A stretch of DNA of 64,000 nt. Origin: JADJOY01 sp016713535 [NCBI: Deltaproteobacteria bacterium] (lineage in GTDB: Bacteria; JADJOY01). Under the pieces are notes generated by a model. That model ran no database searches and was not told where the DNA came from. It worked only from the letters and a program-made list of their open reading frames with translations. Of this stretch, positions 44,519 to 55,495 are shown piece after piece. The translations under genes and the position numbers were made by a program. The stretch is taken from the NCBI GenBank assembly GCA_016713535.1, contig JADJOY010000010.1, forward strand, positions 186,001 through 250,000, read 5' to 3'. How positions within the stretch are numbered: the first letter of the stretch is position 1; the number at the start of each line of letters is the position of its first letter.

Positions 44519-45993
44519 ATGAAGCCCCTCGATCGTCGATCGTTCCTCAAGTCGGCCGGAAGCGTGGTGGTGGGAACCGCCGCGGGCCCGATCCTCCTCG
44601 ACGTCATGAGCCGCGGCGGCCTGACCGCGGCGATGGCCGCCGACCAGATGCGGGCACCGCTGCCCGCGGGCTCGCCGATCTGCGTGCTCATCACGCTCGA
44701 CGGCGGCAACGACGGCCTCAACACGCTCGTGCCGGTCACCAACTCCTGGTACTACGACACGAGCTACGGCCACGGGGCGCTGGCCCTCTCACCGGCGCAG
44801 ACGCTCGCGCTCTCCGGCCTCACCGACTACCGCCTCCACCCCAACCTGAGCTGGCTGGCGAACCGCTGGAACAGCCAGGGCGACGTCGCGTTCATCCAGG
44901 GGATCGGCGAGGTCACCAAGGCGGACTTCAGCCACTTCAACGCCATGAAGTACTGGCAGACCGCCGACCTCTCGCTGCTCGAGCCGACCGGCTGGATGGG
45001 CCGCTACAACGACGCGATGCACCCGGGGAACCCGCTCTCGACGGTGTCGCTCTACGACCTGCGCCTCGAGGCGGTCGGCAGCACCAGCCCCACGCTCGTG
45101 CTCTACGACACCGCGAACTTCAGCTACTCGCTGCCCTGGTACGACACCGACGCGCGGCGCGCGCGGCCCTCGAGAAGATGGCCACCCACGTGGGCGGCGG
45201 CTTCCACGAGCAGGCCGCCAAGCTCATCTCGAGCACCTTCGACGTGTCGGCGCAGGTCACCGCCGCCAACGACCCGGCGATCGACGACGGCGAGTACTCG
45301 TACATCACCGAGCAGTTGCTGCAGGTGGCGATGCTGATCCGCGCCGGGATCCCGAGCCAGACCTACGCCACCGCGTTCAGCACCTTCGACCACCACTCGG
45401 GGCTGCTCGAGAACCAGGGCGCGTGCTTCACCGACTTGAACGAGGCGCTCACCAAGTTCTTCGCGGCGCTCGCCGGCCACCCGCGCGAGCACGACGTGTT
45501 CGTGGTGATCGCGTCCGAGTTCGGGCGCCAGGTGACGGCCAACGAGAACGGCGGCGTGGACCACGGCCAGGGCGGCCTGGCGATGGTCATCGGCGGCGGC
45601 GTGGTGGGCGGCCTCTACGGCGACCCGCCCACCCTCGATCCCGGCGGCGAGGATCGCCCCAACCGCATCTGGGACGCGCTCGTGCCGACCACCGACTTCC
45701 GGCGCCTGTGGGCCACCGTGATCAACCGCCTAGCCGGCACCAGCGGCGTCGACGACGTGGTGCTCCGGTCGCACTTCGCCGATCTCGGCGTGTTCCAGCC
45801 CACGCTGGTGTGCGGCCGCCTCGGCTCCGCCGAGCGCGGGGTCGACGTTGGCGCGGCGTGGCGCGGGATGCTGCCGCTCATGGCGCCGGTCGCCGCCGGC
45901 GCGCTGCTCAAGCGCTTCCGCGAGCGCACCCTGCCGAAGCCCGAGATCCCCGTCGCACCTGCCTGCGCCTGCGACGTCGGGCACGAATCGTAG
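44519..45993 (+). CDS. DUF1501 sulfatase-fold protein with Tat signal, frameshift near 45155
   Basis: ATG 44519 opens MKPLDRRSFLKSAGSVVVGT, a twin-arginine signal (DRRSFLK) that sends folded proteins across the membrane. The body begins ICVLITLDGGNDGLNTLVPV, a DUF1501/alkaline-phosphatase-superfamily strand, and later has HDVFVVIASEFGRQVTANEN followed by GGVDHGQGGLAM, with the family GGVDHG block. A one-base deletion at about 45155 (in GCGCGGCGCGCGCGGCC) breaks the frame; after it the text continues ALEKMATHVGGGFHEQAAKL. The whole is about 490 residues, family-like. Function unknown; DUF1501/DUF1800 pairs are common in planctomycetes and myxobacteria. Confidence 0.88.
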
Positions 45994-46014
45994 GGGCGGG
46001 GCCAGTCCCCGCCC
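45990..46014. repeat. GTAG-headed REP hairpin over the DUF1501 stop codon
   Basis: GTAGGGGCGGGGCCAGTCCC, continuing CGCC, folds with a GGCGGGG/CCCCGCC stem. The TAG in its GTAG head is the stop codon of the DUF1501 gene (45991-45993). Confidence 0.75.
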
Positions 46015-46056
46015 GCTTTCGCCTCGACGACGCCGAGCTCGCAAGGATTCCACCCC

Positions 46057-47376
46057 ATGGCCTCCACCGAAGAACAAGTCGCTCACGTGTGGCGCCGTCT
46101 GGGCTTCGGGCCCAGCCCCGCCGACATGACCTATGGCCTGTCGATCGGCCCGCAAGCGCTGATCGAGGACCTCACCAGCCGCGCCCTCACCAGCTCGAGC
46201 TACTGGGCGCTGCCCCCGATCTCGGGCTGGGACGACCCCGCCGCCTACATGGACCGGCTCTTCGAGCTCATGCAGACCAGCACCAATCCGCTCCAAGAGC
46301 GGATGGCGTGGATGATGATGGGGCTCCTGGTGGTCGGGTACTCGGACGGCGGCCAGAACGAGGAGCTCGACACCTGGGTGCGCTCGTGCCGCTCGGGCTG
46401 CCTGGGCAACTACTTCTCGCTGCTCTCCACCGTCGCGCCGGGCTGGCCGATGCAGTGGTACCTGAGCAACGTGTTCTCGGAGAAAGGCCACGCCAACGAG
46501 AACCTCGCCCGCGAGCTGTGCGAGCTCTTCGCGCTCGGCACCAAGCACCCGGTGACCGGCCAGCCCAACTACACCGAGGACGACATCAAGGAGATCGCCC
46601 GCGCGCTCACCGGCTACGACTACGACTGGGACCGCGACAAGGCGTTCTTCAACCCCTTCAACTGGGACCCGGGCTCGAAGACGATCTTCGGCGTGAACCG
46701 CGGCGCCGCGAAGTTCCCCGAGGTGCTCGCCGCGATCAAGGCGCACCCCTCGTTCGGCTACTTCGTGCCGAAGCGGATCTATCGCGAGCTGATGGGCTTC
46801 GAGCCCTCGACGCAGGCGCTCGAGGACATGCACGCCGCGTGGGGCTCCGAGGGCGACATCCCCGCCCTCGTCCAGCACGTCGCCAACCGTCCCGAGTTCC
46901 TCTCCGACACCGCCATCCACGGCCGCGTGAAGAGCCCCATGGAGCTCATGATCGGCAGCCTGCGCGTGCTCGGCCTCAAGCACCTGTCGCGCTTCTATCT
47001 CCAGTGGCAGCTCTACGACATGCGCCAGTACCCGTTCCAGGCGCCCAACGTGAACGGCTGGCCGTCGGGCTCGGCGTGGCTGCACGCGAGCCAGCTCGTG
47101 AGCTGGTCGAGCTTCATCTCTTGGGCGTGCTTCGAGGACGACGGCACCGCCGCCACCCCGAGCCAGGACCGCAGCCCGACGATCCGCACCCTCAAGCAGC
47201 AAGGCACCAACGCCAGCGGCGGTGACCTCGCGTTGCAGATGGCCGGGCTCTACGACGTCTCGACCGAGACCCGCGAGGCGATGCGCGACTTCGCCGCCGC
47301 CGGCCGCTGGGAGCACTGGCGCGCCTGCGGACTCATGCAGCTCGCCCTCTCGTGCCCCGAATACCTGCTGAACTGA
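46057..47376 (+). CDS. DUF1800 protein, copy 2 (intact)
   Basis: The protein is 439 residues with AAGGATTCCACCCC before ATG 46057. It shares almost every block with copy 1: STEEQVAHVWRRLGFGPSPA, then NVFSEKGHANENLARELCEL followed by FALGT, GVNRGAAKFPEVLAAI, and QAPNVNGWPSGSAWLHASQL. Being intact, it shows that the break in copy 1 is a single-base event and not an old decay. In a DUF1800-DUF1501-DUF1800 order the two copies may make different partners for one sulfatase-fold protein. Ends at 47376 in a short spacer with REP-like hairpins. Confidence 0.92.
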   Translation: MASTEEQVAHVWRRLGFGPSPADMTYGLSIGPQALIEDLTSRALTSSSYWALPPISGWDDPAAYMDRLFELMQTSTNPLQERMAWMMMGLLVVGYSDGGQNEELDTWVRSCRSGCLGNYFSLLSTVAPGWPMQWYLSNVFSEKGHANENLARELCELFALGTKHPVTGQPNYTEDDIKEIARALTGYDYDWDRDKAFFNPFNWDPGSKTIFGVNRGAAKFPEVLAAIKAHPSFGYFVPKRIYRELMGFEPSTQALEDMHAAWGSEGDIPALVQHVANRPEFLSDTAIHGRVKSPMELMIGSLRVLGLKHLSRFYLQWQLYDMRQYPFQAPNVNGWPSGSAWLHASQLVSWSSFISWACFEDDGTAATPSQDRSPTIRTLKQQGTNASGGDLALQMAGLYDVSTETREAMRDFAAAGRWEHWRACGLMQLALSCPEYLLN

Positions 47377-47429
47377 AGCGCCTGCCGACGAAGCACGACG
47401 TCTTCGGCGTCCGCTTTCCAGCGCGGACG

Positions 47430-47515
47430 TGGATTCGGTCGGCTGGAGGGCCGCGCTCCGTCGCGGCCGCGATCAGCCTCCTCGGAGGGCCGGCTCCTGC
47501 CGGGCCGCAAGCCCG
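47430..47515. repeat. Two REP-like hairpins after DUF1800 copy 2
   Basis: GGAGGGCCGCGCTCCGTCGC, continuing GG (GGAGGG head, CCGCG stem, CTCCGT loop) and GGAGGGCCGGCTCCTGCCGG (GGAGGG head, CCGGC stem, TCCT loop). Between 47516 and 47636 the sequence is unusually AT-rich and shows no gene. Confidence 0.75.
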
Positions 47516-47636
47516 GGACAGCCAGACAGCACGCTCAGGGGGCCCGGGAAGCGCCTTTCACGCTATTTTCAGGGCATTCCGACGATGTCATGTAAGCAGT
47601 TAGTTACCATTTTCGCTGCCAACTATTTTGCATTTT

Positions 47637-47656
47637 CTGCTGGCAGTTGCCAGCAG
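47637..47656. promoter_or_regulatory. 20-bp palindrome at the edge of a low-GC stretch
   Basis: CTGCTGGCA and TGCCAGCAG pair exactly around GT. It lies about 90 bp before the arfB start, in a region that changes from AT-rich to GC-rich. It could be an operator or a stem of a transcript leader. Confidence 0.45.
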
Positions 47657-47746
47657 CCCCGGACGCGCGGGCGACCCGGCACGGGAGGCGGCGGACGCCC
47701 GCACCCCTGGAGGCGCGTGGCGCGATCGGCGATCCTTGCGCCCGCC

Positions 47747-48175
47747 ATGGATGCCTTGATCGTTCGTCACGGGCTGGTGATCCCGGAGGCCGAGCTGAGC
47801 GTCGCGTTCTCGCGCTCGGGCGGGCCGGGCGGCCAGAACGTGAACAAGGTCGAGACGCGGGTCGAGATCCGCTACGCGCTCGACCGCAGCGAGGCGCTCG
47901 CGCCTGCGGCGAAGGCGCGCCTGCGAGCGCTCGCCGCCAACCGGATCACCAAGGAAGGCGAGCTGGTGATCGTGAGCCAGCGCTACCGCTCCCAGCCGCG
48001 CAACCTCGACGACGCGCGCGAGCTGCTCCGCGAGCTGATCCTCGAGGCGCTGCGTCCGCCGCCCAGGCCGCGCCGCCCCACCAAGCCGTCGCGCGGCTCG
48101 AAGGAGCGGCGCCTCAAGGAGAAGGCGCTCCACTCGGCCAAGAAACAGTTTCGCCGCGCCGGCGGCGACGACTGA
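47747..48175 (+). CDS. arfB: Alternative ribosome-rescue factor ArfB (YaeJ)
   Basis: The protein is 142 residues from ATG 47747. The GGQ peptidyl-tRNA hydrolase motif stands in SRSGGPGGQNVNKVETRVEI near residue 27. The domain matches the small RF-like family without a codon-recognition part, and the basic tail (RPTKPSRGSKERRLKEKALH) fits the C-terminal helix that enters the empty mRNA channel of stalled ribosomes. Length matches E. coli ArfB (140). It frees ribosomes on non-stop messages. GGAGGCGCG upstream could be the ribosome-binding site. Confidence 0.94.
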   Translation: MDALIVRHGLVIPEAELSVAFSRSGGPGGQNVNKVETRVEIRYALDRSEALAPAAKARLRALAANRITKEGELVIVSQRYRSQPRNLDDARELLRELILEALRPPPRPRRPTKPSRGSKERRLKEKALHSAKKQFRRAGGDD

Positions 48176-48208
48176 CCCGCCTGCGACGCGCTGCGATACC
48201 GTCGGAGC

Positions 48209-48397
48209 GTGAAATCCACGTCGCCTCCCCACGTGGCCCCCGAGCCCGGCACCCGTCCGGCCACCTCGGATGCCGACGGTGTGGATCTCACGATGATCCG
48301 CTGGATGTTGACGCTCTCCCCCGCCGAGCGTCTCGGCGTGCTCGCCGACCAGATCCGGACCATCGAACAGCTTCGAGCCCGTGCCACCCACGACTGA
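48209..48397 (+). CDS. Small protein preceding a nucleotidyltransferase (possible antitoxin or accessory)
   Basis: The protein is 62 residues. Its core GVDLTMIRWMLTLSPAERLG, then VLADQIRTIEQLRARA, is a short amphipathic helix pair that recurs before nucleotidyltransferase-domain proteins in many genomes. It overlaps the next gene by 17 bases, so both are translated from one message. No biochemical role is known to me; a partner in a toxin-antitoxin-like pair is an inference. Confidence 0.7.
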   Translation: MKSTSPPHVAPEPGTRPATSDADGVDLTMIRWMLTLSPAERLGVLADQIRTIEQLRARATHD

Positions 48398-48875
48398 TCT
48401 ACGGCGGTTGCTGGGCACGCTCGCGCGCGGCGGCGTCGAGTTCGTGATCGTCGGAGGCGTCGCAGCGGTGGTCCAGGGTGCGCCGATCGCGACGTTCGAC
48501 GTCGACATCGTTCCAGCGCGGGATCCCGCGAACCTGGCGCGATTGGCCGCCGTGCTCGAGGACCTGGACGCGGTGTACCGCGAGCACCTGCCGCGCCGGC
48601 TGGCGGCGACCGCCGAGCAGCTCGCCGGCCCGGGCCGTCACCTCCTGATGACCGCCGCCGGCCCCCTCGACGTGCTCGGCAGCGTCGGTGCCGGGCTGAG
48701 CTTTCTCGACCTGGCCGAGCGCTCGATCGAGATCGAGCTCGACGGTCTGGCCCTTGGCGTCGCCACGCTCGAGACCCTGATCCGCCTCAAGGAGCATGCG
48801 AACCGGCCCAAAGACCGCGCGGTGCTATCGATCCTGCGCGCGACGCTGGCCGAATCGCGGCGCGGCGAGGACTGA
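48381..48875 (+). CDS. Nucleotidyltransferase-fold protein (AbiEii/MNT-like)
   Basis: The protein is 164 residues from a GTG at 48381. The motif FVIVGGVAAVVQGAPIATFD, then VDIVPARDPANL, has the G-G-x-A ... D-x-D pattern (TFDVDIV) of nucleotidyltransferases. The C-terminus carries LETLIRLKEHANRPKDRAVL, with an R..K-HANRPKD loop found in the AbiEii-type and related DUF families. Partner for the preceding small protein. May add nucleotides to a tRNA or protein, but the target is not deducible. Confidence 0.78.
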   Translation: MPPTTDLRRLLGTLARGGVEFVIVGGVAAVVQGAPIATFDVDIVPARDPANLARLAAVLEDLDAVYREHLPRRLAATAEQLAGPGRHLLMTAAGPLDVLGSVGAGLSFLDLAERSIEIELDGLALGVATLETLIRLKEHANRPKDRAVLSILRATLAESRRGED

Positions 48876-48892
48876 GCTGCGGACCGACCCTG

Positions 48893-48921
48893 GGGTCGTC
48901 GACGAAGCGACGACCCTCCAG
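48893..48921. repeat. REP-like hairpin before the TetR promoter
   Basis: TGGGGTCGTCGACGAAGCGA followed by CGACCCTCCA. In the complement this is a GGAGGG head, TCGTCG stem and CGACGA return, with a CTTCGT loop. It lies about 20 bp before the promoter of the TetR gene. Confidence 0.7.
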
Positions 48922-48938
48922 CCCGCGGCCCCGCTGCC

Positions 48939-49003
48939 TTGACGGTGTGACCGGGATCACTCTAGGTTAAGCGATCGTTTGAATCGGTCGATTCAAGCGA
49001 TCG
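48939..49003 (+). promoter_or_regulatory. Promoter with a 32-bp palindromic operator for the TetR-UbiB operon
   Basis: TTGACG at 48939 and TAGGTT at 48963 are spaced by 18 bases, a plausible -35/-10 pair. Just after the -10, half-sites CGATCGTTTGAATCG (48972-48986) and CGATTCAAGCGATCG (48989-49003) form a palindrome with one mismatch over 15-bp arms around GT. This is a strong operator, probably bound by the TetR protein of the following gene, so the operon is likely autorepressed. Confidence 0.75.
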
Positions 49004-49031
49004 CATCCATCACCGCCCCGGAGAGCCCCGC

Positions 49032-49777
49032 ATGGCCGTTCGCGCCCTCGCCCGCCGCACCTCTCCACTCGACGCGGAGGCCGCCGAGAACGCCGGCACC
49101 CGCGCGCATCCTGGAGGCCGCCCTCGACGTGTTCGCCGAATACGGCTTCGACGGCACCTCCACCCGCGAGATCTGCAAGCGCGCCGACGTCAACGTCGCC
49201 GCCCTCAACTACCACTGGGGCTCGAAGGAGAGCCTGTGGCTCGCGGTGTGCGACGCGGTGGCGCGCCAGGTCATGCGCGTCACCCGCGACTGCCTCGAGA
49301 CCGCGCAGCCGGTCGAGGTGGCGGTGCCGCGCCTCATCGGCACGCTCTTCGACGCCATGGTCGCCGACCCGCGGCCGGTGCGGATCGGCCAGTGGGCGTC
49401 GCTGCAGGCCGAGTCGATGGACTTCCCGTCGGTGTTCGAGACCTTCGAGCCGTGGTTCCGGCTCGCGGTCCAGTACTTCACGCACCTCGAGGACGAGGGG
49501 CGCATCCGCGACCTCGACGTCGAGGTGCTGCTCAGCACGTTCTACGGCCAGTTCGCGCAGGCGCTCATCGACCAGCCCAGCCAGCGCCAGTACTTCGGCC
49601 ACGACCTGCGCGACCCCGCCCACGCCGCGCGCGTCCGCAAGTGCCTGATCGACACCGCGTTGACCCTGCTCGGGCTGGAGCTGCCATCCCAGCAGCCGGC
49701 GGCGCGAGTCGCGCCCTCCAGACCGCCCCGCCGCACGAGCCGCGCTCGAAGCCGTCGAGCCGGAAGGAGCGCAAGTC

Positions 49778-49781
<4 letters not shown>
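49032..49781 (+). CDS. TetR-family regulator, one or two single-base frameshifts
   Basis: ATG 49032 gives MAVRALARRTSPLDAEAAEN, then AGTRA. At about 49108 a one-base shift restores the usual TetR start (RILEAALDVFAEYGFDGTST followed by REICKRADVNVAALNYHWGS). The HTH domain is followed by the ligand domain (VTRDCLETAQPVEVAVPRLI; EVLLSTFYGQFAQALIDQPS). Near the end the frame must shift back to close as RSKPSSRKERKS with TGA at 49779-49781, 4 bases into the UbiB gene start (ATGA). The regulator and kinase are therefore coupled. It is the obvious candidate to bind the 32-bp palindrome upstream. Confidence 0.85.
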
Positions 49782-52153
<2,372 letters not shown>

Positions 52154-52236
52154 GGCCTCGGCCCGGCGGTTTGTGCCCCGGCCCGCCGGGTGCGTAGCAT
52201 CGTCGCTGGCGGCGCGGCCGCCGGGGGGGGACGACG

Positions 52237-54241
52237 ATGCGGATCGAGCGTGCACGGATCGGCCTCGGGCTGATCGGATTCCTCGGCGCCCTCGGCGGCG
52301 CCCTGATCGCTGGCGCGAGCCCCGCGCTCGCCACCGTCTACGAGGTCCACGCCACCGCCGACGACGCGGGCCTCGGGCCAAACGGGACCTGCACGCTGCG
52401 CGAGGCGATCCTCGCCGCGAACGGTGACGCGCCGGTCGACGGCTGCGCCGCTGGCTCGGCGGGCGAGGACACCATCCTCCTCGACGCCGCGACCTACGCG
52501 CTCACCGTCGCAGGCGCGTGTGAGGACGCGGGCGCCACCGGCGACCTCGACGCCTCCGCCGACCTCGTCCGGGCCGGGCGGGGCGCCGCGATGACCACCG
52601 TCTCGGCGGCGGGCCTCGGCGACCGCGTCCTCCAGGTCGCGGCGGGCGCGGCGGTGCGGGTGCAGGACCTCACGCTCGCTGGCGGCACCGTGCTCGGCGC
52701 GCCGAGCGAGGCGGTGGCGGGCGGCGGCATCTATAACGACGGCCAGCTCACACTGCGGCGCGCGGCGGTGAGCGGCAACGCTGCACTCGGCGGTGGAGTA
52801 CGCGACGGCGGCGGCGCCACCGGTGGCGGCGTCTTCAGCTCGGCCACGGCGACGCTCGCCCTCGACGGGTGCGAGGTCACCGGCAACCAGGCGAAGGGCG
52901 GTGACGGCTCGGGGTACTGCTGCACCGACGAGAACCCGTGCCACTGCTTCCGCGTCGGCAACGGCGGGCCGGCGAGCGGCGGCGGCATTGCGAGCGCCGG
53001 CGCGCTCGAGGTGGAGCGCTCGGTGGTCACCGCGAACGCCGCGACGGGCGGCAACGGGGCCGACTACCTGGGGCTGGACTTCGGCTTTGCGGGCGGCGCC
53101 GACGGCGGCGGGCTCGCGGTTCTCGGCGGGGCGGCCAGCGTGGCGGACGTAGCGCTCGCCGAGAACCGCGCCACCGGCGGCCACGGTGGCCGGCGCCACG
53201 GCGCGCGGCGGCGCCCTCTACGCGGCGGCTGGCGACACCACGGTCGAACGCGCGCTCGTCACCGAGAACGTCACCACCGGTGGGAACGGGCTGGCGGGCG
53301 CGCTGTCCGGCGCGAACGGCGGCGCGGCGCTCGGCGCCGGCGTGTACGTGGCGAACGGCGCGGCGGCGCGGCTCACCAACGCAACGGTCGTCACCAACGC
53401 CGCGGACGGCGGGGACGGCCAGGACGGCGTCTTCACCGTCAACCGCGGCGGCGACGCCCAGGGCGGCGGGCTCTACGCGGGCGGCGCCACCGCCGTCGAG
53501 CACGCCACCATCGCCGACAACCTCGTGGTCTCCGGGGACCAGCGAGGCCGTCGGCGCCGCGGAAGGCGCCGACCTCCATTCGACCGGCGCCACCACCGTG
53601 GTCAACACCATCCTCGCCGCGGCCTACGCGATCGCCCCTCCCGCGGCGCCCACCCTCAGCGTGTGCGGCGGCACGAGCCCCGCCACGTCGCTCGGCGGCA
53701 ACGTCGAGAGCCCGCTCGCCACCTGCGGCTTCGCCGCGGCAGGCGACCAGGGGTCGGTGAGCGTGGCCGGGTTGGCCCTCGAGCCGCTCGCGATGAACGG
53801 CGGCCTCACCGAGACCCGCGCGCTGGGCGCGGCCAGCGTCGCGGTCGGCGCCGGCTCCGCGGCCGCCTGCGCCGAGCGCGATCAGCGGAACTTCGCGCGC
53901 GGCGGCCCGCCGTGCGACGCCGGTGCGTTCGAGGCGAACGCCTCGCCCTGCACCGACGCCGATCACGACGGCGCGGCCCTCGAAGGCGGGCCTGCGGTCC
54001 AGCCGACTGCGACGACGCGAACCCCAACGCCCGTCCCGGCAACGTCAGATCCCCGGCAACGGCGTCGACGACGACTGCTCCGAGACGACCCCGGCGCCTC
54101 ACGCCGGAGCTGGCCGAGGCGAGCACCGGGCGAGCGGCCCCGCGCGGCGCCTGGGCGCCGCCGCTCGCCGCGACGCTGGTGACGTTCGCCGGCATGCGCG
54201 CGCTGCGCGGCATGCGCCGACGCCTATACTCGCGCGAATGA
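52237..54241 (+). CDS. Exported right-handed beta-helix protein with CSLREA-like start and MopE-like DCDD motif, frameshifted
   Basis: ATG 52237 opens a signal peptide (IGLGLIGFLGALGGALIAGA), then CTLREAILAANGDAPVDGCA, a CSLREA-type N-terminal domain, and beta-helix repeats rich in GG motifs (LTLAGGTVLGAPSEAVAGGG). To stay in frame the text moves one base near 53190 (GGALYAAAGDTTVERALVTE), again near 53540 (ADLHSTGATTVVNTILAAAY), and several times after 53960, where DADHDGAA, PADCDDANPNARPG and IPGNGVDDDCSETTPA form the putative metal-binding motif of MopE-type proteins. A C-terminal hydrophobic tail follows (PPLAATLVTFAGMRALRG). The protein would be about 640 residues and surface-located. 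At least five indels are required. Confidence 0.72.
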
Positions 54242-55495
54242 CGCGGGCGGCCAGCAGTCTGGCGAACCTCGACCCTCGCTCGGTGCCGCTCCCGCACGGC
54301 ACCGAGGTGGAGCTGCACCGACCGGATCCTCGACGAGCGCACGATCCCGCGCGGAACCGTGGGGCGCGTTACCGGTTCCCGGTGACGACCTGGTCGAGAT
54401 CACGATCGTCGGCGTCGGCACGCTCCACTGCGCTCGCGAAGACCTCGTGCCGCGGAGAGTCGGCCAGACCCTGTTCGCGGTCCGCCGCGACGCGAAAGCT
54501 GGTCCGCGCTCGCGCCGTGCCTGGTGCTGGAGACGATCGTGGGTTCGCGAGCCTGGGGCTCGCCGACGAGAGCTCGGACGTCGACACCCGCGGCGTGTTC
54601 GCTTTGCCGCTCTCCTGGACCGCTGGTCTCGTCGATCCCCGCACGATCTCGTCAGCCCGGACGGCTCGATGGCCTACTGGTCCGTCACGAAGGCCTTGCG
54701 TCAGGCGCTGCGCGCGGACCGGAACACGCCTCGAGATGCTGTTCGTGCCCGGGGGCACGGCGCGGGACGAGATCGGCGAGGGATCGTCGCGGAGCGCGAG
54801 GCCTTCGTGTCGAGCGAGATCCACGGGTCGTTCGGCCGCTACGCGATCGCGCAGCTTCGCCGCCTCGAACAGGGTGCACGCCTCGCCGAGCACCGCGGCG
54901 CAGGTCTCGCCTGGCTCCGCGACGAGCCCGGGTTGTCGCTCGATCAGGTGGCGGGCGCTTTGGCCGATCGCACCCCGCCGCGAAGTGACCACGGCCAGGC
55001 GCGGCATCGCCCCCAGGCCAAGGTGGGGTCAAGCAGCTCTACCGATCTCTCCACGATCAAGGACTGCTCCTGCGAACGACTTCGGCGCCCCTGGTCCGGT
55101 TCGCCATGGCGGAGCGCAGCCACGACCTCGAGCTTCCGCGCGAGCTTCGGCCCAAGAACGCCTACAACTTGATGCGGCTCATCTGGACGGCGACCGAGTG
55201 GCTCCGAGCGGGTCGGCCGACCTTCCGGGCCACGGGCGTGCTCCACGACCGCCTCGTCGCGATCAAGAAGGGAGGTGCCGCTCGCCGACGTGGTCGCCGA
55301 GGCGGAGGCGCTGATCCCCGCGCGCTCGACGCTGCGCGGGCCGAAACTCAACTCCCGGACCGCGCCGACCTGCCGCGCGCCGACGCGCTCGCTCGGCGCA
55401 TCCACGAGGAGGTCGCCCGGCGCTTCGCCGCGAACCGCCCGGGGCCGTGGGGCCGAGACGCACCGCCGACGTTTTCGGTGGAGTGGTCGTCGTGA
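54238..55495 (+). CDS. COG3541 (YcgL-type) nucleotidyltransferase with N-terminal barrel, frameshifted
   Basis: The start at ATG 54238 overlaps the end of the beta-helix gene. A first segment (VPLPHGTEV, then TIPRGTVGRV and EITIVGVGTLHCARE after one-base shifts) is like a small SH3-type barrel domain. It is followed by the nucleotidyltransferase core LETIVGSRAWGLADESSDVD (after one shift: GS-x10-D-x-D), then LRQALRADP-type, VPGGTARDEIGE and later ERSHDLELPRELRPKNAYNL followed by MRLIWTATEWLRAG (continuous, 55109-55214). It ends FSVEWSS at 55495. The family is predicted to modify RNA or DNA ends. Six or more single-base shifts are needed. Confidence 0.78.
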
